From: Incurvaria masculella
Lineage: Eukaryota; Arthropoda; Insecta; Lepidoptera; Incurvariidae
Length of the DNA: 64,000 nucleotides
Assembly: GCA_946894095.1 (NCBI GenBank)
Contig: OX335644.1
Location: forward strand, 26,021,595 to 26,085,594
Direction: 5' to 3'
Positions 39,951 to 51,100 of the stretch are shown here, in pieces (within the stretch, counting starts at the first letter, position 1; each line of letters begins with the position of its first letter). The position numbers and the translations under genes were made by a program. The notes beneath the pieces are model-generated. The model saw only the letters and a list, made by a program, of their open reading frames with translations, searched no databases and was not told where the DNA came from.

Positions 39951-40160
39951 ACCCTTCCCTATCAGTATACACTTCGTGACATTTTCCAAAAACACCCAAC
40001 GTAAAAACATGAAATGTTATTATTTTATTTTCTTAGTTCTGAGAATATTTTGTTTAGAGCGAAATGTCATTGAATTCGCTCGATGTAATGTGACAAAAAT
40101 AGACTCACTGCTACACGCAGGAGTGAGTTATCATTCCATATGGCTGTAACGAGACTTGCA
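39945..40160 (+). repeat. Local duplicated segment, copy 1
   Basis: Shares with 40870-41125: CTCCCTGTCAGTACACACTT-type start, GAATATTTTGTTT, ATGTCATTGAATTCGCTCGA, AATGTGACAAAAATAGAC and CTACACGCAGGAG. Confidence 0.65.
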
Positions 40161-40446
40161 CAAAGAGACTGCTGAGGTAATTAAAAAAGTTAAACTAAAG
40201 TTTAAGTAAAAAATAAAGTTTTCAGAGTAAATGACTGTACATATTATTCTACAGAAAAGTAAGTTAATCTTAAATTTGTTTTCAAAACTAAAGATAATGT
40301 TAGGTACTAATCAACAAACAAAAAATGAAAATAATTAATAGTGTTGTTGTATGAATGAGCTAGGAGGCTCAGCCATACAAAACGCCTGTGAGGTAAGAAA
40401 TTTCACAGGAGGTGTTGTTTTTCAGCCACCACCCTCTGCCCTGTAT

Positions 40447-40461
40447 GTGTGTGTGTGTGTG
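40447..40461 (+). repeat. (TG)n microsatellite
   Basis: Short GT dinucleotide run. Confidence 0.7.
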
Positions 40462-40869
40462 TTAAAAAAATAACAGCGGTATTCAGAGTAGTGGGACTCT
40501 ATGGTACACGGCCTTGGTACTAATAACGAGAGAATGCGTGGGAAGCACTATGTATAGTATTCTGTGGTATAGTTTAATTCGGGATAAATGTCACGCCCAT
40601 GAAAGTGGTAAGGCACGGGAGATCTTTCTGACGTGATTCTATTGAAGATAATGGGTAGGGATTTAAATTGAGACCCGGCTTCTATGCAGCCCTTTCGAAG
40701 TTCCGTAAACGCCAATTTAGGCTAAATCAATGCCTAGTTGAATATATAAATCATGAACGTATTTCGTGGCATATCAACGTCTGTGGAATCCCAACTCTGA
40801 CAGTTTAGCTGCGGTGCTTTCGAGGGTGTGATATAACCATTCATTTCAAGTTACTTAAAAACAATCTTC

Positions 40870-41125
40870 CCAGCAGAGTACCTCTCCCTGTCAGTACACA
40901 CTTGACGACTCCAATTATACATTGCTACCTTAGAGGTGCCTACTCTGTGATGTTTTCCAATAATCACGCAACGGAAAAAAGTAATTGTTTTCTTGCCTTA
41001 CTTCTGGGAATATTTTGTTTGGAAGCAAGATGTCATTGAATTCGCTCGACGCAATGTGACAAAAATAGACGCACTTCTACATGCAGGAGCGTGAGTAATC
41101 ATTTCATGTGACTGCAATCAGACTG
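40870..41125 (+). repeat. Local duplicated segment, copy 2
   Basis: Second copy of the segment at 39945-40160, about 900 bp away and with indels; the shared end CATGCAGGAGC is followed by GTGAGT in this copy. Confidence 0.65.
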
Positions 41126-41503
41126 AGATGAGTTTGGGCAGCACAGTCGTGGATCGGATTATAGGCACGCCGGGTTCTAACCCCAGCGACGCATTATGTA
41201 AAGGAAAACACCTTTATACCACAGCGAGTGCGACTATGTAGACTACCAGGGAGAAGTAGTTTCTTTACAATACGAGGGCGACACTGAACATTCTTAGAAC
41301 TGGCCACTCGTAAACGAGATAATAAAAAATAAGTTTTAATTATTCAAATGGAACTCTGCCAATATTATTGTGTATGTATTCCAGTCATTTGTCATTTGTT
41401 TTACGATTTCGCGGCAAATTTAAAATTGTCTATATCACGTCAGCATGAATTTAACGCGAGAACATTTTCGTGCAATGGTTTTTTATGACTCGATGTCCTT
41501 TAA

Positions 41504-41978
41504 GGTGGCCCAACCAGGCGGGCCTAACTCATTCGCGGGCACGGTAAAAACCGTGCTGTTGCGCTCTGGGACCTTCTCTGTTTCAAATAATCAGACAGGC
41601 TCCGTGATGAGGAAGATGCAACATGTCCACAAAAAAGACAATGTGCATAGCGTATGATTTGGTAAGATTTACGAAAATTTTAATTTCAAAACGACTTATA
41701 GCTAAAAGTAAACCACGACCGCTGTGGTCAAAATTGTAACAAAAACCAAATAAATCATAAATCTTGATTAAATAAGCTATGTCTGATGACTAATCTTTTT
41801 AAGATGTTCTTACTTTATCATTGCGTAATCCACCTCCAAAGTTATTTCATAAAATGCGCGAAAAATTCGAACTTTCGGACGTTATAACTTGGAAACCAAA
41901 CACAATTTTACAATGCCAATGGTCATCAGACATCTAGTTTGATCAAATAAAGCTATTTTGAACAACATTTTCTCTCGT
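41504..41978 (+). mobile_element. TTAA element F, right-truncated
   Basis: Begins immediately after a TTAA (41500-41503) with GGTGGCCCAACCAGGCGGGC and keeps the conserved interior up to CAAATAAAGCTATTTTGA, then runs into repeat E. Confidence 0.75.
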
Positions 41979-41984
41979 CTCATA

Positions 41985-42140
41985 TAGCGGTAAAATAAAT
42001 ACACACTCTGTCAAAATTTCAGCTGCCTAACTATTACGGTTCACGAGATCAGCCCTGTGACAGACGGACGGACGGACGGACGGACAGCGGAGGCTTAGTA
42101 ATAGGGTTCCGTTTTCACCCTTTGGGTACGGAACCCTAAC
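41985..42140 (+). repeat. Repeat E, right half
   Basis: GTAAAATAAATACACACTCT, (GGAC)n run, GGGTTCCGTTTTCACCCTTT and GGAACCCTA. Confidence 0.75.
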
Positions 42141-42384
42141 AAGGAACTATGTCGCACACAAGCTGCAAAAACTGCCTACTTCGCTTACTTTGACAGTCTC
42201 TTATTGCGCGGACTAATATTTTAGGGAAACACAGCAGAAGCAAATTGTTTGAATCCGCGGACCAACTATTATTGTATTCACAAAAAAAAATACAATAACA
42301 AACCCGGCGAGTTTCGTACAAGTAATCGAATGGGCAGAAGAATAATATACGAATCCGAATGTGTACTTACATACATTAAGTACA

Positions 42385-42470
42385 CACGAAAAGCAGTGGT
42401 TCCGTACCGCTGAGGGCCGGGAGGACTGGAGAAAAATTGGAGAGGCGTATGTCCAGCAGTGGACACAAAC
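42385..42470 (+). mobile_element. Short LINE relic
   Basis: The segment GAGGACTGGAGAAAAATTGG AGAG encodes DWRKIGEAYVQQW, a motif common at the C-terminus of insect RTE/R1-like LINE ORFs. A (CTGA)n repeat follows at 42474-42498. Confidence 0.5.
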
Positions 42471-42473
42471 ACG

Positions 42474-42498
42474 CTGACTGACTGACTGACTGACTGAC
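42474..42498 (+). repeat. (CTGA)n microsatellite
   Basis: Six tandem CTGA units. Confidence 0.9.
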
Positions 42499-43104
42499 TT
42501 ACATACATCATAATGGAGGAAATAAAGAAACTAAAACGAAGCCGCTGTATCATCATCATCATTATCATCATTACATAGTCATTACATATTATAAAACAAG
42601 TTCGCTTTCTCTGTCCCTATGTATCCCTATGTATGCTTTAATCTTTTAAACTACGCAACGGATTTTGATGCGGTTTTTTTAAATAGATAGAGTGATTGAA
42701 GAGGAAGGTTTATATGTACAATAGCATCCATTGAATAGTGGAGAAATACTGTTATTTTTCAGGTTTCTAATGTGAAATAAATAATTACATTTTTTCCGTT
42801 TGCATTGCAAACGCAGGCTGAACTTGACCAGCCCGAAATCAGTCAAAAACGACATTGACCCGAGCGGTGCCGGGTACCTCAGCTAGTGTACTATAAACCA
42901 AGTAATAAACAGCTAGCCGCGTGCGTCACAACGTCATTGCCGTGCATCGGAGGGACCACGGGAGAGAACCTCCAGATGCAGACGGAAGCTTGGGCAACTC
43001 TAGGCCAATAAATTTATTTAGAAAATTGACAAAAACATCGTGATTTTATTTATTCATTTGATAACAAAGAAACCTCAACATAATTCTTCCCTGCGAACAC
43101 TAAG

Positions 43105-43266
43105 GGGCCGAGTGCACGAAAGGAGAAAAAATCAAAATCAACGTCAAAGTATGATCAAACACGTCACTTTGTGTGGACAGTATCGAAGGAGCTCTATGCG
43201 GATCACTAAAAGTAACGTGTTTGAACAGTGATTAACTCAGTCGTCTCTTCGTGCAATCGGGGCTAA
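43105..43266 (+). repeat. Palindromic element A
   Basis: GGGCCGAGTGCACGAAAGGA to GTGCAATCGGGGCTAAA. Confidence 0.8.
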
Positions 43267-44647
43267 ATTTGTTTTCTGATAAAATTATACACTACTTCAT
43301 TCTTTCTTAAATTAAAATCACTAGTTAATGTAAAATATGTCTTGTTATTAGACATGCATTTTTGTTTATTTAGATTTTCACTGTTGTTCGACACAATACT
43401 TAATGTTGAACGGATGTACTTAAGTATTATGCATGTTTGTATTTAAATCAAGAACATATTCAGTAAAAATGCTTGTACACTCTATCCATATTTCATATTA
43501 TAAATGCGAAAGTAACTCTCCATGTCTGCTAAGTTTTCACACCTAAACCACGGAACCAATTTTGAAATTTCGGTAAAGAGATAGTCTGGTTGTTGGACAA
43601 TGACATAGGTTATACCTTTTGGGGCAAACATTTAACTCCATGCGGGTCAAACAGGGATGAAAGTTTGTATGGGGAAAATCATATATCAGGGAAATAATTC
43701 AGCCCGACATCAGTCAAAAACGAATTGACGAATAACATATATTTATTACCATTTATGTTCTATTTCTATTGATTTTTTCCCGCCCCCTTATCAACTGAAA
43801 AATATTTCAGTCCAGCCACTGCTATCCTGTAAGACAGTTTAGGTAACGAAAATAGCAACATTGGTTTTGCACTGATATGATTTATGAATATGCGCCACAG
43901 TAGGCATTTGCAAAGAAAACGTATGTGGGTCAAAGTCCAACGTGTGGCGTATAGGGTGATGCCATTTGTGCATAATAATTCAATGGATGAAAGTTTTTAT
44001 TTAATTAATTAATTTTTTTACAAAAGATTCTCCATGTTTAATTAAATTGCCGCTCCCACGCTGCTCCTGATATCTAAGCGAGCCTCGGGAGCCCGCCTCA
44101 TCCACCGAGGGTATTTTTTTTTTATTATCATCTGTAGTGCCTGAAGCTCTTTAGATTTAAAAATAATATCACTTTGGCATATATGGGCTAAAAAGTACAA
44201 GATCCAAACGACAAGTAACGCAGTGCGATAAGTCGGCCATACAAATGTGTTTTTGTATTGAATTTAATATTACCACATTATTTTAGCTAAATTTCCTGGG
44301 CTATTTGAAATATATTAAATTCGCTTTTACCGGTTGAATCACCAGCTGGCAGGCGCATGCCTGACGTGGCCACTATAGTGTTGCAAGTAAACACATCGCT
44401 TTTGTTGTCTTCTCGGAATCCAAGGCTATAAATACAGTAGGTATTGCCGTAGGAATAGTTTTATCCGTAATATTTGGAATTTTCGGTATGCACACCAATA
44501 ACCTCAGGGCGGCGAATTCTGAAATTCACATTCGCTGATGATTCACAGTCTTACCTTACCTTGCTAACCGGAGAGTGATTGATGAATACTGAAACTTTCT
44601 TTCTGCTGCATCGGATGACAGCTACTCGCGTTCAATCTTTTCAAACT
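43267..44647. other. Intergenic, no gene recognised
   Basis: AT-rich sequence with short homopolymers; a TATA-like CTATAAATA at about 44426 has no downstream coding sequence. Confidence 0.4.
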
Positions 44648-44808
44648 TAGGGCCAAGTGCACGAAAGGACAAGAAATCAAAATCAAGGTCAAAGTATGAT
44701 CAAACACGTCACTTTGTGTGGACAGTATGGAAGGAACTCTATGCGGATCACTAAAAGTGACGTGTTTGAACATTGATTAACTCGGCCGTCTCTTCGTGCA
44801 ACCGGGGC
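44648..44808 (+). repeat. Palindromic element A
   Basis: AGGGCCAAGTGCACGAAAGG to CGTGCAACCGGGGCTTAG. Confidence 0.8.
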
Positions 44809-45386
44809 TTAGTCCCCTACCGCATCCGTATAGTCCGCAAATCCGCTGGTGTGGTGCTTCGCTGAGCGTGATTTCGGATTTCGCAAGGTGAGGTGGCTTT
44901 GACTATTTTGAGCACCTTTGCGACACAAAAACCCACAACGTGAACTGTTTTAAAATATAAATTACTTCACCAAATAAATGTACAGTGTACTACTTAAATA
45001 TCTAACATATTAAATATTGCAAGGATTTTCTGGTGGAAACGCCTTCGTCAACATAACAGCTTTGTTGGGTGTACAGAGCCCTTTACATCAATCATATTTT
45101 CGTTCATCACCTTTGAGCAAAAACACTTACAGAAAGGCCAATACATACTGAAGAAATCTTGATGCACCATATACATAAAATATGCCTTTTTAATTACAAT
45201 GTGACAATCTTTAGTAATACAAATTTATTTGAGCACTATGGGGACCCTCTTGACCTAAGCCCTTCGACACACAGCACTATGCAGAACCAACCGACTACCG
45301 ATTAGCTTAATCATTATACATATTAAGGGCCTTTCTTAGTAGCATGCAATCAATACCAATACAAGATAATCGAAACTTTAGTAATA
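44809..45386. other. Intergenic, no gene recognised
   Basis: AT-rich; nothing supported. Confidence 0.4.
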
Positions 45387-45899
45387 AACCCGCTCAACTC
45401 CCCATACAAAAGGGGAAAGAAGATCACGCCCATATTTCTTATCAGAGATCCCAAATTTTGCTCAAAAGAGCTTTATTTGATCGAACTAGATGTCTGATGA
45501 CTGTTGGCATTGTGTTTGGTTTCTAAGTTATGAGGTCCGAAAGTTCGAATTTTTCGCGCGTTTTATACAATAACTTTGGTGGTTTATTACGCAATGATAA
45601 AGTAAGAAAATCTTAAAAATAAACATAGTTTATTTAATCAAGATTTATAATCTATTTGGTTTTTGTTAGATTTTTACTACGGCGGTCGTGGTTTACTTTT
45701 AGCTAAAGTCATTTTGGAATAAAAATTTTCGTAAATCTTACCAAATCATACACTATGCACATTGTCTTTTTTGTGGAGATGTTGCATCTTCCTCATCACG
45801 GAGCCTGTCTTTTTCTTTGAAACAGAGAAGGTCCCAGAGCGCTACAGCACGGTTTTGTACCGTGCCCGCGAATGAGTTAGTCCGCCGGGTTGGGCCACC
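45387..45899 (-). mobile_element. TTAA element F, reverse, left end lost
   Basis: Right end CGGGTTGGGCCACC is followed by TTAA (45900-45903). The interior is the reverse complement of 46359-46900 with the same conserved words (GCACATTGTCTTTTTTGTGG, TCATCACGGAGCCTGTC). The left terminal GGTGGCCC is missing. Confidence 0.8.
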
Positions 45900-45949
45900 T
45901 TAAGTGTCAATCAAAATAAAACATCGCTTGGTGAAAACCAGGCTTACAG

Positions 45950-46078
45950 TCGTATTCAGAGTGAACCTGTCAAAACTTATTACGGGATTAGCACCGGACT
46001 AATCATACAAAAACTGGTTTAGTCGAACCTAAATACGCATACTAAAGTTAGTCCGCCCACTCTGAATACTGCTATTAA
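45950..46078 (+). repeat. Palindromic element B
   Basis: CAGTCGTATTCAGAGTGAACC to AGTTAGTCCGCCCACTCTGA. Confidence 0.75.
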
Positions 46079-46358
46079 AGTTCTTTATTAGACACCGTTT
46101 AAAACTGTTCACAAAAGGCATTCTTAGGATTAAGGAAAAGTGCAAGACGGCAGGCAAACAATAAAAGAAGTTAGAAATTATATTAACATATGTATGGTAT
46201 TCATTAACACAAAAATACATATACTTACATCGTATAAGGAAATAAATATGCGAAAAGTGCCGATTTCGTATGTATTTCCTAGGAATTCTATAGAATGACG
46301 GATTACATACATTTCCGGTAACTTATCTGTGCAAAAACATCACAAACAGATAATTTAA

Positions 46359-46900
46359 GGCGGCCCAACCCGGAGGGCCTAACTCATTCGCGGGCACGGT
46401 ACAAAACCGTGTTGTTGCGCTCTGGGACCTTCTCTGTTTCAAAGAAAAAGACAGGCTCCGTGATGAGGAAGATGCAACATGTCCACAAAAAAGACAATGT
46501 GCATAGTGTATGATTTGGTAAGATTTACGAAAATTTTAATTTCAAAACAACTTATAGCTAAAAGTAAACCACGACCGCTGTAGTCAAAAATCTAACAAAA
46601 ACCAAATAGATCATAAATCTTGATTAAATAAGCTATGTCTGATGACTAATCTTTTTACGATGTTCTTATTTTATCATTGCGTACTCCACCTCCAAAGTTA
46701 TCGTATAAAACGCGCGAAAAATTCGAACTTTCGGACCTTATAACTTAGAAACCAAACACAATTTTACAATGCCAATGGTCATCAGACATCTAGTTCGATC
46801 AAATAAAGCTATTTTAAGCAAAATTTTGGATCTCTGACAAGAAATATGGGCGTGATCTTCATTCCCCTTTTGTATGGGGAGATGAGCGGGTTGGGCCACC
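46359..46900 (+). mobile_element. TTAA element F, complete copy
   Basis: 542 bp with terminal inverted repeats GGCGGCCCAACCCG and CGGGTTGGGCCACC, flanked by TTAA at 46355-46358 and 46901-46904. A TTAA duplication is typical of piggyBac-like insertion; no transposase is encoded. Its right end lies 50 bp upstream of the TAZ-B TATA box. Confidence 0.85.
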
Positions 46901-46950
46901 TTAATGGCGATCTACAGCTATCGATGCGGCAACCATGTGACAAACTCGTT

Positions 46951-46986
46951 TATAAATAGCTCTTGCATTTTCGTCTGTCTGTCAGT
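46951..46986 (+). promoter_or_regulatory. Core promoter of TAZ-B (TATA box plus initiator)
   Basis: TATAAATA at 46951-46958 is followed by the arthropod initiator TCAGT at 46982-46986. The predicted start A at 46984 lies 33 nt from the first T of the TATA box, the standard spacing. Three more TCAGT words follow within 30 nt. The start codon is 543 nt downstream, so a long or spliced 5' UTR is expected. Confidence 0.65.
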
Positions 46987-47526
46987 TTCGAAGGTCAGTT
47001 CGTTCAGTGCGGTCAGTTTTATTGGATTGACCCGATCATCTGTTTTGCCGCGAATTCTATTAATTTTAAAATAAATTTGACTAAAACCTTGTGTCAATAA
47101 GTGTATTGTTAAATAAGTGGACATTTAATAGGTCGACGTTTAAAAGTTATCTTTATAGCTTCATTGGTTAGTTGATAGAATTTTTAAATATGGTGCATCA
47201 CGGATCTGTTAAAACGCATGTATTGTTTTTTTTTTACCTAGTTCTCACAAATTTATCAGCGTTATGACTGTAATGTTTTATTTTTTTATTAAGAACCTTT
47301 AATTTAAACTTCTGATCAACCGGGAAGTGAGAAATAAATAAAATCTCTAGACTTTTATATTGTGCAACAAGCAGATCCAGGAAAAAAGCCATAATCAGAA
47401 TTAAATTTTACATTCTAGTTTCGTATTCCTATAGAGAATATTAAAACAAAACAAAACTGATTTGTTAGCTACAGTGTTTTATAAAACTAAAGTGTATGAA
47501 ATTATACCACATTGTGCAATAAAATC

Positions 47527-48144
47527 ATGTGTGCGCCGCGCCTTTACGATGGTATAACCGAAGATGACTATCCGGACTTCTTTGGGAACGAGGTATATGA
47601 TGAACCAGATGAGGATGCAAGCGATGTCCAGGAAGACACTGAAAAAGTAAAAAGCACAGTACACGAGGACAATTTATTTATTTATGTGATTTTTTATTTT
47701 TTAATAATATTTCACTTATTTAAATTCCTTCACGCAACCAAGAAAGACAACGAAAAAAGGGAAAGTAGCTTGCCTAAAGAAGATATATCAATTAAAGAAG
47801 CAAAAACAGCTGGAGAAGATGTATCAATGAGAATCGACAATGAAGAAGGCAAACTAGAAAATCTAGAAGAAACACCAAGTCCTGGGAATGGGCTCGATGA
47901 TAAATACACATCAATGAATAAAGACAGAATAAGCCGAAATTATGCAATATACCAAGCATTTCTGGCTAGTCTCAAGAGCTCGTTTGTCATTAAATATGAA
48001 GACAGAGATGAGTACGAGGAAGACGGGTTGGACCCAGGAAAACTAATCTATGAGATGTCTAAAAAAACTACGATGAAGGGTCAGTGGACGGACTTTGGAT
48101 GCGAATCAACGGAGGACATAATAAACCATATAAAAAAATGCAAG
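47527..48144 (+). CDS. TAZ-B exon 1
   Basis: 206 codons from ATG at 47527 (MCAPRLYDGITEDDYPDFF). Donor TGCAAG|GTAATA at the same codon as in TAZ-A. The frame stays open to 48354 but the downstream residues lose all similarity to TAZ-A, supporting splicing here. Confidence 0.8.
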
Positions 48145-51100
48145 GTAATAACCAGAAAAATATATCCTAGAATATTTATTTATTTGGATTCAATCCTGTT
48201 CCATAACAGCCTATCATGTACATTAAGCTTACGGCTAAAAGTTTTCTATCTTTTCAATCGACTTTTCGTTCACAACTGTGGACATATTATGGAAGACGTT
48301 GCAAATTCAGAAAGTCTAAAAATATTTTTAAAACAGTACAAAAAATATACGTGACATTGAACACATCTACCTAATCGCAGTTGGAGAAGGGCATACACCC
48401 GATAGATAACTTTGGTTACCTACTACAAAATACCTAGACCATATAGCCTAGAAAGCAATATTTTTCCGTACCATTATTTCTTTAGCCTTACATCCTTAAA
48501 GACCTATTAAATTAGTTTATTGATTATGACCATTATGTACTATTCATGACAAATTATATTAAAACCGTTTAAAGGCCCTTGCATAATTATGTATACAATA
48601 TTATGGCCTATCACGCCTTAAGGTGGCCCAACCCAGCGGGACTAACTCATTCGCGGGCACGGTACAAAACCGTGTTGTCGCGCTCTGGGACCTTCTATGT
48701 TTCAAAGAAAAAGACAGGCTCCGTGATGAGGAAGATGCTAAATGTCCACAAAAAAGACAATGTGCATAGTGTATGATTTGGTAAGATTTACGAAAATTTC
48801 AATTACAAAACGACTTATAGCTAAAAGTAAACCACGACCGCTGTAGTCCAAGATCTAACAAAAACCAAATATATTATAAATCTTGATTAAATAAGATATG
48901 TCTGAGGACTAATCTTTTTAAGATGTTTTTCATTTATCATAGCGTAATCCAACTTCAAAGTTATTGCATAAAACGCGCGAAAAATTTCCTTATAACTTAG
49001 AAACCAAACACAATTTTACAATGGTCATCAGACATCTAGTTCGATCAAATAAAGCTATTTTGAGCAAAATTTTGGATCTCTGACAAGAAATGGTTTCTAA
49101 GTTATAAGGTCCGAAAGTTCGAATTTTTCGCGCGTTTTATACAATAACTTTGGTGGTTTATTACGCAATGATAAAGTAAGAAAATCTTAAAAAGATTAGT
49201 CATCAGACATAGCTTGCTTAATCAAGATTTATAATCTATTTGGTTTATGTTCGATTTTTTATTACAGCGGTCGTGGTTTACTTTTAGCTATAAGTCGTTT
49301 TGAAATAAAAATTTTCATAAATCTTACCAAATCATACACTATGCACATTGTCTTTTTTGTGGACATGTTGCATCTTCCTCATCACGGAGCCTGTCTATTT
49401 TTTTTAAACAGAGAAGGTCCCAGAGCGCAACAGCACGGTTTTGTACAGTGCCCGCGAATGAGTTAATCCCGCCGGGTTGGGCCACCTTAAGTCGTATTCA
49501 GAGGGCACCTGTTAAAACTGAGGACAAGATTATCACCGGGCTAACCATAAAAAAACCGGTTTAGTCCGTTGGATTAAAGTTAGTTGAACCACTCTGAATA
49601 GACATGCTAGTAACTTTAGTGACTCACCAGTGACTCACAGCGAGATCCTGATGAGTAGACTCCCAGGGTCGGTCAAGCGAACACGAGAAGTTCTCCTATT
49701 CGCTCCTGTCAAACTCGTTGTAGAAAAAAAAGATGCCTACTTTGAGTTTGACATAAGCGAACACGAGAACTTCTCATGTTTGCTTGCCTGGGTACACCCG
49801 AAGGGCAGCGATCACGAGAAGTTCTCGCGTGAGAAGCGACAAGACAACTTGCAAGCGACTCACCGACTGAGATTAAACGTGCGCATTCTGTTTGGTAGAG
49901 GCTTTAACATGTCGGTTTTTCGTTTCAGTGCAAGCTCGACTGCCCTGTCCTCGACTGTAGATACTTCGCGCGAGTTCCCGACGAGTGGCCCGACCGTGAG
50001 TTATCCTTAACGAATTCCTACTTATTCCCAGGTTACTACGCTTCCATCTGTCCTGCTGATTTTGCTTGCTATAAGGAGTGCTTGTGGGTTCCGGCACTTA
50101 AATGTAAGTAACGTATGTTGTAAAGGAAAACAAACGAGCCCACTGAATTTATTCCCGCGAATGTTGCAAGGGCTGACTAAGAGATTCGTCGTTCGTGGTT
50201 CGGATTCCACGTTAATCTGTAGGTCCCCCTCCTTACTTACAAGGTGGTAGTACGCGTACATGTTTGCACACAGCCACCCATACCGGTTTAAAAAAAACCT
50301 AAAGTATTCTGTCCTTTGCAGGTCTCCCGGAGGATGTTATCGTTTGTCGCCGTGACCACGGCTCGCAGCAATACCTGCTCATACACTCTTCGGAGTATGG
50401 TTGTGATCCTTTATATGTGCAAGATGGCGATTGCGGAGTTCTGGGCTGTCGCATCACAGAGGCGCTACTGGTTCACTTGAAGAACTGTCATGTGAGTGAA
50501 GAGCATACAGTATACAAAATTGTGGAGAGGTATGCTCACGATGTGTTTAGAGTGCAAACATAGCGTGAGTGCTGCACATATAGGACGTCACGTTGGAGTA
50601 AGAAGTCATCGGGGATGTCAATCTAGATGGCGCCACAGTCATTTTTCGTTATTTCTATGCGAATAATCTGAATAGTTAGAAAATGATTACTTGTAGCTAT
50701 AGGCATCTACCTACCTATATGTATAAATTTACAGTTGGCGGAATGCTACCACCTAGTATTTTCTGTAAAACGTAATATATGCCACAACACTTTCAGGTAA
50801 TGGTGGATACAACTCAAGTTGTTCATGATTTAAGTACCATGATTTAGTTGATAAGCATTGTCTTGGCAATCAAATTATATTTTTAAGGAATACTCTGGGT
50901 GTGATGGTTCCACCAAATGTGAATTTGTACTATAAGGTAGCTACAAAGAATTTTTATTTAACTTTTCCGATAATTGCGCCATCTACATTTTCTTTAAGAT
51001 ATATACCGAGCGTTACGATTTACCTTAGAATTGGAAATTACGAAATATTACTGTATTAGCGAGCATGCTAAGCAGTTACGTACTTAATGTCACAAACAAT

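Noticed and set aside
41445..41657. Open frame ending GSVMRKMQHVHKKDNVHSV, repeated at 48579-48776
   Set aside because: It lies inside the TTAA element in each copy; shared sequence reflects element copies, and no transposase motif is visible.
44426..44434. TATA box CTATAAATA as a promoter
   Set aside because: No initiator at the correct distance and no coding sequence downstream.
49630..50010. 126-codon open frame upstream of and across TAZ-B exon 2
   Set aside because: It reads exon 2 in the wrong frame; the 67-nt exon with matched phases in both paralogs is a better explanation.
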